A stretch of 64,000 bases of DNA from Pseudomonas sp. URIL14HWK12:I12 (lineage in GTDB: Bacteria > Pseudomonadota > Gammaproteobacteria > Pseudomonadales > Pseudomonadaceae), in assembly GCF_003097135.1 (NCBI RefSeq), contig NZ_QEQL01000001.1, positions 682,001 through 746,000 on the forward strand, read 5' to 3'. Every line of letters begins with the position of its first letter. Positions within the stretch are counted from its first letter, which is position 1. This document shows positions 17,884 through 27,300 of the stretch, piece by piece. Below the pieces are notes generated by a model that was not told the origin of the DNA, searched no databases, and saw nothing but the letters and a program-made list of their open reading frames with translations. Made by a program: the position numbers and the translations under genes.

Positions 17884-19200
17884 TTACTGCCCCGGGATCC
17901 ACTGGGTACCGGCCAGCGGCACGCGGGCCATCGCGGCAGACTCCACCGTGAGTGCCACCAGGTCTTCCGGGTCAAGGTTGTGCAGGTGGCTTTTGCCACA
18001 GGCGCGGGCCATGGTCTGAGCTTCGAGCACCAGCACGCGCAGGTAATTGGCAAGGCGCCGGCCACCCTCGACCGGGTCCAGGCGCTTGGCCAGCTCCGGG
18101 TCCTGGGTGGTGATGCCCGCCGGGTCCCGGCCGTTCTGCCAGTCGTCATAAAACCCTGCAGCCGAGCCGATCTTGCGCAGCTCCTCATCCAGGCGTGGGT
18201 GGTTGTCGCCCAGCGCGATCAACGCGGCCGTGCCGATGGCCACCGCGTCGGCCCCCAGCGCCATGGCCTTGGCCACGTCTGCACCGTTGCGGATCCCTCC
18301 GGAAACGATCAGTTGCACCTTACGATGCATCCCCATTTCCTGAAGGGCCTGCACTGCCTGGGGAATGGCCGGCAGGATCGGGATGCCGACGTGCTCGATG
18401 AACACTTCCTGGGTGGCAGCGGTGCCGCCCTGCATGCCGTCCAGCACGATCACGTCGGCACCGGCCTTCACCGCCAGCTTCACATCGTAATAGGGCCGGC
18501 TGGCGCCGATCTTTACGTAAATGGGCTTTTCCCAATCGGTGATTTCACGCAACTCGGCGATCTTGATCGCCAGGTCATCCGGCCCCGTCCAGTCAGGGTG
18601 CCGGCAGGCTGAGCGTTGATCGACGCCGATCGGCAGCGTCCGCATACCTGCCACACGCTCGGTCACCTTCATCCCCAGCAGCATGCCGCCGCCCCCAGGC
18701 TTGGCGCCCTGGCCAAGCACCACTTCGATGGCGTCGGCCTTGCGCAGGTCATCAGGGTTCATGCCATAGCGCGACGGCAGGTACTGATACACCAGGTGCT
18801 GGGACTGGCCGCGTTCTTCCGGGGTCATGCCGCCGTCGCCGGTGGTGGTGCTGGTGCCGGCGATGGTGGCACCACGGCCCAGGGCCTCCTTGGCATTGGC
18901 CGACAGCGCGCCAAAGCTCATGCCGGCGATGGTCACCGGGATCTTCAGATGGATGGGTTTCTTGGCGAAGCGCGTACCGAGCACCACGTCAGTGCCGCAT
19001 TTCTCACGGTAGCCCTCCAGCGGGTAGCGCGACACGCTGGCCCCCAGCAGCAGCAGGTCGTCGAAATGCGGCAGTTTGCGCTTGGTGCCACCGCCGCGAA
19101 TGTCGTAGATGCCGGTTTCGGCAGCGCGCTGGATTTCCTGTATCGCCAGCCGGTCGAAGGTGGCCGATTCGCGCAACACCGAAGGTTGTTTGTCAGTCAT
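17884..19200 (-). CDS. mgsC: FMN-binding glutamate synthase-like subunit (MgsC/GlxD)
   Basis: 438 residues matching the central plus FMN domain of glutamate synthase large subunits, the N-methylglutamate synthase MgsC type. Visible are GATIAGTSTTTGDGGMTPEE (residues about 109-128), the Gly-rich block LGQGAKPGGGGMLLG, YVKIGASRPYYDVKLAVKAG, and the phosphate-binding region SGGIRNGADVAKAMALGADA. The classical CxxxxxCxxxxC ligands of the GltB 3Fe-4S cluster are not present; only three cysteines occur. ATG at 19200 with AGGAG eight bases upstream. It follows mgsB after 15 bases. In characterised methylamine users the complex makes N-methylglutamate from gamma-glutamylmethylamide or methylamine. 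Confidence 0.88.
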   Translation of the reverse strand: MTDKQPSVLRESATFDRLAIQEIQRAAETGIYDIRGGGTKRKLPHFDDLLLLGASVSRYPLEGYREKCGTDVVLGTRFAKKPIHLKIPVTIAGMSFGALSANAKEALGRGATIAGTSTTTGDGGMTPEERGQSQHLVYQYLPSRYGMNPDDLRKADAIEVVLGQGAKPGGGGMLLGMKVTERVAGMRTLPIGVDQRSACRHPDWTGPDDLAIKIAELREITDWEKPIYVKIGASRPYYDVKLAVKAGADVIVLDGMQGGTAATQEVFIEHVGIPILPAIPQAVQALQEMGMHRKVQLIVSGGIRNGADVAKAMALGADAVAIGTAALIALGDNHPRLDEELRKIGSAAGFYDDWQNGRDPAGITTQDPELAKRLDPVEGGRRLANYLRVLVLEAQTMARACGKSHLHNLDPEDLVALTVESAAMARVPLAGTQWIPGQ

Positions 19201-19215
19201 GGGAAAGGCTCCTGA

Positions 19216-19890
19216 TCAGTACGCGCTGGCGTTGTCGACTTTGAAGTTGTAAAGCTGGCGGGCCGAGCCGTAGCGCTTGAAATCGCTGGCCTTCTCGTTG
19301 AAACCGGCCTGATTGAGCAGCGCTTGCAGCTCTTCGATGTGCTCGGCGCGCATCTCTTTTTCGATGCAGTCCGAGCCCAGCGATGCGACCGTGCCTTTCA
19401 CGAAGATCCGTGTCTCGTAGAGCGAATCGCCCAAGGCATCGCCGGCATCGCCGCACACCACCAACCGCCCGGCCTGGCCCATGAAGCAGCTCATGTGCCC
19501 GATGCTGCCGCCCACCACGATGTCCACGCCCTTCATGGAAATGCCGCAGCGGGCACCGGCATCACCTTCGATCACCAGCAGCCCGCCATGGGCGGTGGCA
19601 CCGGCAGCCTGTGAAGCGCTGCCCTTGACGCGCACATAGCCACTCATCATGTTTTCGGCACAGCCTACGCCCACGTTGCCGTGCACCGTGATCGAGGCGT
19701 GCTGGTTCATCCCTGCGCAGTAGTAGCCGGCGTGGCCCTGGATATCCACCGACACGGCCTGGTTCACTCCCACGGCCAGGTTGTGCGCGCCATTGGGATG
19801 AGCGACCACGAACTCGCGGTCGTCGGCCGGCTGGTGCAGCGCCTGGTTGAGCTCGCGCACGCTGGCGCGGGTAAGGTCGTATGTATTCAT
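19216..19890 (-). CDS. mgsB: GXGXG-motif glutamate synthase-like subunit (MgsB/GlxC)
   Basis: 224 residues from the ATG at 19888-19890 (GAGGA seven bases upstream). It corresponds to the C-terminal beta-helix domain of glutamate synthase, with repeated turn motifs (VDIQGHAGYYCAGMNQHAS, VHGNVGVGCAENMMSGYV, VKGSASQAAGATAHGGLLV, IEGDAGARCGISMKGVD). It has no catalytic site of its own and is thought to hold the amidotransferase and FMN subunits together. Ten bases separate it from mgsA and 15 from mgsC, so the three are an operon encoding one split enzyme. Confidence 0.88.
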   Translation of the reverse strand: MNTYDLTRASVRELNQALHQPADDREFVVAHPNGAHNLAVGVNQAVSVDIQGHAGYYCAGMNQHASITVHGNVGVGCAENMMSGYVRVKGSASQAAGATAHGGLLVIEGDAGARCGISMKGVDIVVGGSIGHMSCFMGQAGRLVVCGDAGDALGDSLYETRIFVKGTVASLGSDCIEKEMRAEHIEELQALLNQAGFNEKASDFKRYGSARQLYNFKVDNASAY

Positions 19891-19900
19891 GCGTGGTTCC

Positions 19901-20800
19901 TCAGGCGCGTTCCCAGATGTACATCGTGGCGGGGGCAGGTTCCCAGACCTTGGCGTTCTCGATACCGGGCAGGCTGGAAAGCGCCTGATATTCCGACGCC
20001 ATGGCCACGTAGTCGTCAGTCTCGGCAAGGATTGCCGGCTTGCAGGCGATCGGGTCGCGGATCACGGCGAAGCCATTGCGGGTGCCGATGGCAAAGGTGA
20101 AGAAGCCATCGAGGTCTTCGAGCGATTTGTCCAGGGCCTGCTTGAGGGTATCGCCCTGCCGCAACCGCCAGGTCAGGTAACCGGCAGCCACCTCGGTGTC
20201 GTTCTCGGTTTCGAACACGATCCCCTCGCGGCGCAGGTTCTGCCGCAGGCGCGAGTGGTTCGAGAGCGAGCCGTTGTGCACCAGGCACAGGTCGGCGCCC
20301 GTGGAGAACGGATGGCTACCCTCGAGGGTGACTGCACTTTCGGTGGCCATGCGGGTATGGCCGATGATGTGACTGCCCTGCATCCCGGCCAGGCCGAAGC
20401 GCTCGGATATCGCCTTGGGCAAGCCCATGCCCTTGAGTATCTCGATACTCTGCCCTGCACTCATGATGCGCACGCTCGGCGCCAGCTCAGCGAGCGCAGC
20501 ACGCACGCAGGCTTGCTCGGCACGCGCTTTCAGTACTACAGCACTGGCGTTCTGAAACCAGTCAAGCTCTGCGCCCAGCGCCTGCTTGAGCTGTTCGATC
20601 AGGCCTGCGAAATCGTAGCCCTCGCCCGTCGCTTGCAAGGTCAGCTTCACCCAGCCGTCACCGACTTCATCGCCATAGATGGCAAAGCCCGCGCTGTCTG
20701 GCCCGCGGTCGGTCATGGCCTCGAGCATCGGCTCGAACAATGCCCCCAACTGGCTCTCCAGCGCGGGGTTCTTCAGATACAGCCCCACAATTCCACACAT
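19901..20800 (-). CDS. mgsA: Class II glutamine amidotransferase subunit (MgsA/GlxB)
   Basis: 299 residues. The chosen ATG (20798-20800, GAGG five bases upstream) places the nucleophilic cysteine at position 2 (MCGIVGLYL), as Ntn amidotransferases require; the longer frame upstream would bury it. Further active-site elements are TDRGPDSAGFAIYG, HTRMATESAVTLEGSHPF and DLCLVHNGSLSNHSRLR. It is the amide-hydrolysing subunit of the split N-methylglutamate/glutamate synthase and would deliver methylamine or ammonia from gamma-glutamylmethylamide or glutamine. It follows gmaS after 108 bases on the same strand. Confidence 0.9.
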   Translation of the reverse strand: MCGIVGLYLKNPALESQLGALFEPMLEAMTDRGPDSAGFAIYGDEVGDGWVKLTLQATGEGYDFAGLIEQLKQALGAELDWFQNASAVVLKARAEQACVRAALAELAPSVRIMSAGQSIEILKGMGLPKAISERFGLAGMQGSHIIGHTRMATESAVTLEGSHPFSTGADLCLVHNGSLSNHSRLRQNLRREGIVFETENDTEVAAGYLTWRLRQGDTLKQALDKSLEDLDGFFTFAIGTRNGFAVIRDPIACKPAILAETDDYVAMASEYQALSSLPGIENAKVWEPAPATMYIWERA

Positions 20801-20908
20801 AAGCGCCTCACTTCGGTTGGCAAGCCTCAAGCTCAAAGCTGCAAGCTGGCCCTGGATGGTTTGAAATTCGCTGTCTGCCACAACGGCAGCGTGAAGCCTC
20901 CAGCGGCT

Positions 20909-22243
20909 TCAGAAGAATTCGGTGTAACGCTGCACTTCCCAGTCGCTCACGTGCCGGCTGTATTCCACCCACTCCATGCGCTTGAGGCGGATGAACTCGC
21001 CAACGATCTGCGGCCCCATCACCTCGGCGAACAGGGGGTCGGCTTCCAGGGCGTCGCAGGCTTCCTTGAGCGACTGCGGCAGCGTCTTGATGCCACGCGC
21101 GGCAATCGCTTCCAGGCTCAACGAATAAAGGTTGTCGTTGCACACCTCAGGCACATCGAGCTGGCGGTCGATGCCATCGAGGCCGGCGGCGATGATCGCG
21201 GCGCTGACCAGGTAAGGGTTGCAACCGGCGTCAGGCAGGCGGAACTCGAGCCGCCCGTATGGCACGCGAACCATCGCCGAGCGGTTGTTGGCGCCGAATG
21301 CGATGAAGGCCGGCGCCCAGGTGGCCCCAGAAAGCGAGTTGCCTACCACAAGGCGTTTGTAGGAGTTGACGGTGGGAGCCGCAAAGGCGCACAGCGCCGG
21401 GCCATGAGCCAGTAAGCCGGCCGCGAAGTGATAAGCCAGTTTCGACAGCCCCATACCGCTGGGGTCGCTGGCGTCGTGGAACAGGTTTTTGCTGCTGGCG
21501 CTGCCGATCGAGAGGTGAAAGTGCATGCCATTGCCGGCGCGCTTGGGGTCGGGCTTGGGCATGAACGAGCAGATCATGCCCATCTCGTTGGCGATCTCGC
21601 CGGCCGCCATGCGGAAGAAGGTAAAGCGGTCGGCCGACTCCATCGCCTCCGAGAAGGTGTAATTGATCTCGAACTGGCCGTTGGCATCTTCATGGTCGAT
21701 CTGATAGATGTCGAAGCCGACCGGCTGCAGGGCTTCGGTGAGGCGTTCCAGAAACTGGCGCGAGCGCGAAAGCCCTTTGTAGTCGTAGCAGGGTTTGTCG
21801 AGATTATCGGAGGCGTCCACCAGTTGCAGCTTGCCCCCCTCCCCGCGCTGAAACAGGTTGAATTCCGGCTCCAGCCCAGTGTTGAGGTACCAGCCGCGCT
21901 CGCTCAGGCGCGCAGTTTGCTGCTGCAATACGTAGCGGCTGTCGTAGGGCCAAGGCTCGCCGTCGACATGGCCGATGCACACCACCCGCCCATACCCGGG
22001 CTGCCAGGGCACCGGAATCAGCGAGCAAAGGTCGCCCTTGGCCATGAAATCAGGGCCATTGGGCTGCATGCCCATGCCGCTGATGGCGAACCCAGCGAAC
22101 CCGGCACCGGCTTCGCTGACCGCTTCCAACCCGCTAACAGGTACCGATTTGGTCTTGGCCGAGCCATGGATATCGACGAACTGGGCCAGCACGTACTTGA
22201 TGCCGTGCTGTTCGATGAGGCGTTGGGTCTCTGCGGGCAACAT
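20909..22243 (-). CDS. gmaS: Type III glutamine synthetase-like gamma-glutamylmethylamide synthetase
   Basis: 444 residues, the GlnT/GmaS branch of the glutamine synthetase superfamily, about 30 residues shorter than GlnA. Joins glutamate to methylamine (or ammonia or another amine) with ATP. Recognisable: [15 protein letters not shown] near the N-terminus, [10 protein letters not shown] (metal-binding glutamates), [30 protein letters not shown] (ATP/glutamate loop), and [23 protein letters not shown] 22241-22243 with AGGAG six bases upstream. It heads the gmaS-mgsA-mgsB-mgsC-amt series and sits behind a sigma-54 promoter with an NtrC-like site and two XRE-type operators. Gene order supports methylated-amine nitrogen use, but the genuine amine substrate is unproven. 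Confidence 0.87.
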   Translation of the reverse strand: MLPAETQRLIEQHGIKYVLAQFVDIHGSAKTKSVPVSGLEAVSEAGAGFAGFAISGMGMQPNGPDFMAKGDLCSLIPVPWQPGYGRVVCIGHVDGEPWPYDSRYVLQQQTARLSERGWYLNTGLEPEFNLFQRGEGGKLQLVDASDNLDKPCYDYKGLSRSRQFLERLTEALQPVGFDIYQIDHEDANGQFEINYTFSEAMESADRFTFFRMAAGEIANEMGMICSFMPKPDPKRAGNGMHFHLSIGSASSKNLFHDASDPSGMGLSKLAYHFAAGLLAHGPALCAFAAPTVNSYKRLVVGNSLSGATWAPAFIAFGANNRSAMVRVPYGRLEFRLPDAGCNPYLVSAAIIAAGLDGIDRQLDVPEVCNDNLYSLSLEAIAARGIKTLPQSLKEACDALEADPLFAEVMGPQIVGEFIRLKRMEWVEYSRHVSDWEVQRYTEFF

Positions 22244-22290
22244 CGGATGCTCCTGGCGTTAAGCGAGCAGATACGCTCGCACTGGTTATA

Positions 22291-22323
22291 TTCCAAATAG
22301 GAAATTTAATTTCCTTTTAGGAA
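22291..22323. promoter_or_regulatory. Tandem TTCC-N5-GGAA operators
   Basis: Two 13-base palindrome-like boxes, TTCCAAATAGGAA (22291-22303) and TTCCTTTTAGGAA (22311-22323), are spaced 20 bases centre to centre, two turns of the helix. They cover roughly +1 to +23 of the predicted sigma-54 transcript of gmaS, a blocking position. They are the best candidates for the sites of the divergent XRE-cupin regulator. Confidence 0.65.
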
Positions 22324-22324
22324 T

Positions 22325-22339
22325 GCACCTGTCGTGCCA
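22325..22339 (-). promoter_or_regulatory. Sigma-54 promoter of the gmaS operon
   Basis: On the minus strand TGGCACGACAGGTGC matches the -24 element perfectly (TGGCACG) and keeps the GG-to-GC spacing of the -24/-12 consensus. Transcription would begin near 22313, about 70 bases before the gmaS ATG. Confidence 0.75.
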
Positions 22340-22424
22340 ATTTGCCCGGTTTAGGCTGCAGAGCGAGCCAATCAACGGGTTGTGTGAGAAACTCCGTTTC
22401 CTGGGAAGAAAAAACTACCAGCTC

Positions 22425-22443
22425 TCGCACATTCTTAGTGCGA
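22425..22443. promoter_or_regulatory. NtrC-like enhancer site
   Basis: TCGCAC-ATTCTTA-GTGCGA, an inverted repeat whose GCAC-N7-GTGC core has the geometry of NtrC sites. It is centred about 120 bases upstream of the predicted gmaS start, the usual place for an NtrC enhancer, and 36 bases upstream of the regulator's start codon. Only one such site is evident. Confidence 0.55.
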
Positions 22444-22478
22444 AATAATTATTAACGAACAGAAACCGTGCGTATTTT

Positions 22479-23075
22479 ATGACCACACCTCCCCCTCGCC
22501 TGAAACTGGAGCAGTACCTGGGCATGCAGGTGCGCCGCCAGCGCCAGGCCCAGGAATTGAAGCTTGCCGATGTCGCGCGCATTGCCGGCATCAGCCAAGG
22601 CATGCTCAGCAAGATTGAAAACGCCCAGGTGTCCACCAGCCTCGATGTGCTGAGCCGCTTGTGCGATGTACTCGGGATGCCCATGTCCAAGCTGTTCGCC
22701 CAGTACGATCAACAAGGCGGTAGCGCGCTGCTGGTGAAAAAAGACGAAGGGCTCGAGGTGGTACGCCGCGGTACCGAGAAAGGCCATACCTACCATCTGC
22801 TCAACCATACCCGCGGCCCCAAGAAGCCGTTCGAGGCCTACCTGGTGAGCATGGATGACGCCAGCGAGGAGTTCCCGACCTTCTCCCACCCCGGCACTGA
22901 GTTTCTGCACCTGCTGGAGGGCGAGCTGGTTTATCGCCACGGCGACCAGCTCTATCGAATGCAGGCAGGCGACAGCCTGACGTTCGAAGGGGATGTGCCG
23001 CATGGGCCAGAAGAGTTGGTGCAGGTGCCGATCAGGCTGCTGTCGGTGATGAACTACGGCGAAGAGGGCCACTGA
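22479..23075 (+). CDS. XRE-family regulator with C-terminal cupin domain
   Basis: 198 residues. The helix-turn-helix is at about 14-68 (VRRQRQAQELKLADVARIAG, then SQGMLSKIENAQVSTSLDVL); the cupin sensor is at about 118-190 (HPGTEFLHLLEGELVYRHGD, MQAGDSLTFEGDVPHGPEEL). Such proteins repress amine or amino-acid catabolic genes and respond to a small ligand bound by the cupin. No Shine-Dalgarno sequence precedes the ATG, so translation may be leaderless or weak. It is divergent from gmaS across a 235-base region that carries all the regulatory sites listed here, so control of the gmaS operon, and possibly itself, is the natural inference. Confidence 0.9.
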   Translation: MTTPPPRLKLEQYLGMQVRRQRQAQELKLADVARIAGISQGMLSKIENAQVSTSLDVLSRLCDVLGMPMSKLFAQYDQQGGSALLVKKDEGLEVVRRGTEKGHTYHLLNHTRGPKKPFEAYLVSMDDASEEFPTFSHPGTEFLHLLEGELVYRHGDQLYRMQAGDSLTFEGDVPHGPEELVQVPIRLLSVMNYGEEGH

Positions 23076-23085
23076 GGCAGTGGCC
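23067..23085. terminator. Terminator-like hairpin including the regulator's stop codon
   Basis: GGCCACTG-AGG-CAGTGGCC, eight-base perfect stem with three-base loop, followed by TTGTTC. The loop starts at the TGA stop of the XRE gene. It separates the convergent XRE and FabH-like genes and may act in both directions. Confidence 0.5.
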
Positions 23086-23103
23086 TTGTTCGCCGGTCTG
23101 GGT

Positions 23104-24225
23104 TCAGGCCTTGCGCAACACCACGCAACCAATCGAATAGCCCGCCCCAAACGAGCTGAGCACGCCCAGCGCGCCGGCGGGTAGGTCTTCGTGGTTCAGG
23201 TGCAACGCAATGACCGAACCTGCGGAGCTGGTATTGGCGTAGCGGTCGAGGATCACCGGGGCCTCTTGCGGCTCGGCGTCTCGGCCCAGGAGTTTCTTGG
23301 CGATCAACTGGTTCATCGACAGGTTCGCCTGGTGCAACCAGAAGCGCTGTACCTGCTCTACCGGTACCTGGAGCTCGGCAAGGTGCTGAGCGATCAGGTC
23401 GGCTACCATTGGGCACACTTCGCGGAACACCTTGCGCCCTTCCTGCACGAAAAGCTTGTCTGGCTGGCCCTCGCCTTCCTCGGCTGCGCGGTTGAGGAAG
23501 CCGAAGTTGTTGCGGATGTTGTTGGAGAACTGGGTCAACAGCTTGGTGCCGAGAATCTCCAAACGGTGCTCACCGTGGGCAAGGCTGTCGCGCTCTACCA
23601 GCACGGCGGTGGCTGCATCGCCGAAGATGAAATGGCTGTCGCGGTCACGGAAGTTCAGGTGCCCGGTGCAGATTTCAGGGCTCACCACCAGCACCGCACG
23701 GGCCTGGCCGAGCTGCACGGCATTGGCTGCTGCCTGGATGCCAAAGGTGGCTGAAGAGCAGGCGACGTTCATGTCGAAGGCAAATCCCTGGATGCCAAGG
23801 GCCTGCTGCACTTCGATGGCAATGGCGGGGTACGGACGTTGCAGGTTGGAGCACGCCACGATCACCGCATCGACGTCACCGGGCTCGCGGCCAGCCCGTT
23901 GCAGCGCCTGGCGGGCGGCGTTCACGGCCATTTCGCAGAGGATCGACGGCTCGTCGTTGCTGCGCTCAGGCAAGCGCGGTTTCATGCGCGCAGGATCGAG
24001 GATGCCAGTTTTGTCCATCACATAGCGGCTCTGGATGCCGCTGGCCTTTTCGATGAACGCAGCGCTGGATTCGGCCAATGCCTGCATCTGGCCGGCCTCG
24101 ATGGCGGCGGCGTGCTCGGCATTGTATTGGCCCACGTAGGCGTTGAAGGCAGCGACCAGTTCGTCGTTGCTGATGCTGTGGGGCGGTGTGTACAAACCGG
24201 TGCCACTGATAACAGCGTTATGCAC
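23104..24225 (-). CDS. Beta-ketoacyl-ACP synthase III-like enzyme (FabH2 type)
   Basis: 373 residues, longer than housekeeping FabH (~320) because of an insertion at residues 25-95. Thiolase fold with Cys156 in DMNVACSSATFG, His in FWLHQANLS and Asn in YANTSSAGSV: the full Cys-His-Asn triad. It resembles P. aeruginosa PA3286, which condenses medium-chain acyl-CoA from beta-oxidation with malonyl-ACP and so feeds fatty-acid synthesis; that role is inferred here. GTG start at 24225 with GAGGA six bases upstream. Proximity to fadD and phaJ1 suits a fatty-acid recycling function. Confidence 0.87.
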   Translation of the reverse strand: MHNAVISGTGLYTPPHSISNDELVAAFNAYVGQYNAEHAAAIEAGQMQALAESSAAFIEKASGIQSRYVMDKTGILDPARMKPRLPERSNDEPSILCEMAVNAARQALQRAGREPGDVDAVIVACSNLQRPYPAIAIEVQQALGIQGFAFDMNVACSSATFGIQAAANAVQLGQARAVLVVSPEICTGHLNFRDRDSHFIFGDAATAVLVERDSLAHGEHRLEILGTKLLTQFSNNIRNNFGFLNRAAEEGEGQPDKLFVQEGRKVFREVCPMVADLIAQHLAELQVPVEQVQRFWLHQANLSMNQLIAKKLLGRDAEPQEAPVILDRYANTSSAGSVIALHLNHEDLPAGALGVLSSFGAGYSIGCVVLRKA

Positions 24226-24300
24226 GATCCATCCTCGAAGTTGTAGGGCGTGTTGCGGGCCGGCAATTTTGCCACAAGTGGCACCCGCGTTCCGTTTTTA

Positions 24301-27300
24301 TCAGGGCTCCACTTGCGCCCATTGTTTGCCCAAGCGTTTGTCCGACACCGGCACCCGAGTACCCAACTGTTGTGCGAACAACGAAACCCGATACTCTTCC
24401 AGCCACCAGCGGTAGGTGAGCAGCGCTTCATCGCGCTTGCCTTCCTGCCCATGCTTGGCCAGGCGTGCCTGATATTGCGCCCAGTAGCCTGCCAGCTCGC
24501 CGCTCCAGACCCGGTCACGCTGCACCTGGCCGGGCAGTTTCTCCAGGCGCTGCTCGATAGCCTTCAAATAGCGCGGCAGCTCCTTGAGCCACTGCGCCGG
24601 GGTTTCGCGCACAAACCCAGCATAGATCAGCGCGCCAAGCTGCTGCTTGATATCGTTGAGTGCCACCGCTTGGGCCAGGTCGATCTTGCCCTTGAAGCGT
24701 TTTTGCAGGCCATGCCACAGCTTGAGCACCTCCAGCACCCGCCGGGCCAGCTGCTCGGCGTGCTCGGCCCAGCCCCCTCGCTTGCGTTCGGCCAGGCTTG
24801 CGAGCGCAGCGCCGTCACGCGGCAACGTAGCCTCGCCTTCGAGCACGCACGCATCCAGGCTGGCGAGCAAAATATCTTCGACCAGGGCCTCGACCCTGCC
24901 CAGCTCGCGATACAGCAGCCCCAGCTCGGTAAGCCCCGGCAGCTTGCCGCGCAAGAACTTGGCGGGCTCGGCCAACTGCTGCAACAGCAGGCGCTGCAAA
25001 GCGCGGCGGTGCTGCCAGGCCGCTTCGGCAGCGGTGGAAAAGCGCGCCTCGTGCACCTGCCCGCCCTCCTCGGCCAGGGCTGGGTACACGGTCATCTCAA
25101 GGCCGGCAAACTGCTGGCGCGCGGTTTCGGCTACATTGGCGAAAACCTTTGCCTGCACCGGCGCTGCCGCCTCGGCTTGGCGCGGCACACTCAGCGCGGC
25201 CTGGCTGGCCTCGGCAAAGCGCGCAGTGACCTCGGCCAAATCGCGACCTTCGCCAAGCAGGCGGCCTTTGCCGTCGACCACTTCGATGTTCATCTTCAGG
25301 TGCGGCTCGACCAGGCTCGCAGCCTCTGCCCACGCCTCATCGCTCACCCGCGCCCCGGTCATGCGCAGCAGTTGCGCGCCCAGCGCCTGGGGCAAGGCGC
25401 CCTCGGCGAATGTGATGCGCTCCAGCGACGCCTTGACGAAGTCCGGCACGGGCACGAAATTCTTGCGCAGTGCCTTGGGCAGGTTGCGCACCAGCGCCAC
25501 GCACTTGGCCTCCAGCAGGCCCGGCACCAACCACTCCAGGCGCTCGCCAGGCAAGGCCGGCAGCAGCGGCGCCGGCACCCGCACGGTCACGCCATCGCGT
25601 GGGTGATTGGGCTCGAAGTGGTAGCTCAATGGCAGGCTGAGCTCGCCCAGTTGCAGCACATCGGGGTACTGCGCTGCAGTCACTTCATTGGCATCACGCG
25701 CCAGCACGTCCTCGGGGCGCATGATCAGCAGCTGCGGATCCTTCTGGCTTTGACCGCGGTACCAGGCATCGAAGGTCGCGGCCTGGTGGATGTCGGCCGG
25801 CAGGCGCGCTTCGTAGTAGGCGTAGAGGGTCTCTTCGTCGGCCAGGATATCGCGCCGGCGCGCCTTGGCTTCCAGCTCGTCGAGCTGCTCCAGCAGGGCG
25901 CGGTTGGCCGCCAGGCAACGCGCACGGGACTGGATGTCACCGCGCACCAGGCCTTCGCGGATGAAAAGCTCACGGGAGACGACCGGGTGGATCGGGCCGT
26001 AATGCACCGGGCGACGGCCGACGATGATCAGGCCATACAGCGTCACCTGCTCGAAGGCGACCACTTGGCCACGCTTTTTCTCCCAGTGCGGTTCGAAGTG
26101 GTTGGTCTTGACCAGGTGCGCAGCCAGCGGCTCCAACCACTGAGAGTCGATCTTGGCGACCATGCGCGCATAGAGCTTGGTGGTTTCTACCAGCTCGGCT
26201 GCCATGATCCACTGCGGGCGCTTGCGGCCGATGCCCGATGACGGATGCACCCAGAAGCGCCGCTGGCGCGCGCCGAGATAGTCGCCGTCTTCGGTCTTCT
26301 GGCCGATCTGGCTGAGCAGGCCCGCCAACACCGCCTTGTGCAGGCGCGGGTAATCGGCGGGTTCGGGGTTCACCTTCAATTGCAACTCGCGGCTGATCAA
26401 TGCCAGCTGGCGATGCGCATCGCGCCATTCGCGCATGCGCAGGTAATTGAGAAAGTGCTTGCGGCACCAATTGCGCAGGGCATTGGAGCCCAGCGCCTGG
26501 CGCTGTTCCTCGAAACCATTCCAGAGGTTGACCAGCGCGGCGAAGTCCGAATCCTGATCCTTCCACTGCGCGTGGGCCTGGTCGGCGGCCTGCTGGCGCT
26601 CGGCCGGGCGCTCACGAGGGTCTTGCACCGACAGCGCACTGGCTACGATCAGCACCTCGGCCAGGCTGCCTTGCTTGGAGCCCTCCAGCAGCATTCGGCC
26701 CAGCCGTGGGTCGATGGGCAAGCGCGCCAGCTGGCGACCCAGCGGCGTGAGCTGCTGCTCGCGATTGACTGCGCACAGCTCTTGCAGCAGGTTGAAACCG
26801 TCATTGATGGCCTTGCCATCCGGCGGCTCGATGAATGGGAAAGCGTCGATCGCACCCAGGCGCAAATGCAGCATCTGCAGGATCACTGCCGCCAGGTTGG
26901 TGCGCAGTATCTCCGGGTCTGTAAAGGTTGGCCGGGCGTTGAAATCCTCTTCGCTGTACAGGCGGATGCAGACCCCGGGCTCTACCCGCCCACAACGGCC
27001 CTTGCGCTGGTTCGCACTGGCCTGGGAAACCGCCTCGATCGGCAGGCGCTGCACCTTGGCGCGGTAGCTGTAACGGCTGATGCGGGCGGTGCCGCTGTCG
27101 ATGACGTAGCGAATGCCGGGCACGGTCAGCGAGGTTTCGGCCACGTTGGTCGCCAGTACCACCCGCCGCCCCGGGTGGCTTTGGAAGATGCGCTGTTGCT
27201 CGGCCGGTGACAGCCGCGCATACAACGGCAGAATTTCGGTATGGCGTAGCTGCGCCTTGCGCAGCATTTCGGCAGCGTCGCGGATCTCGCGCTCTCCCGG

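Noticed and set aside
24250..26241. 663-codon open frame on the plus strand
   Set aside because: It is antisense to hrpA, has no recognisable domain, and its composition mirrors the codon bias of the real gene.
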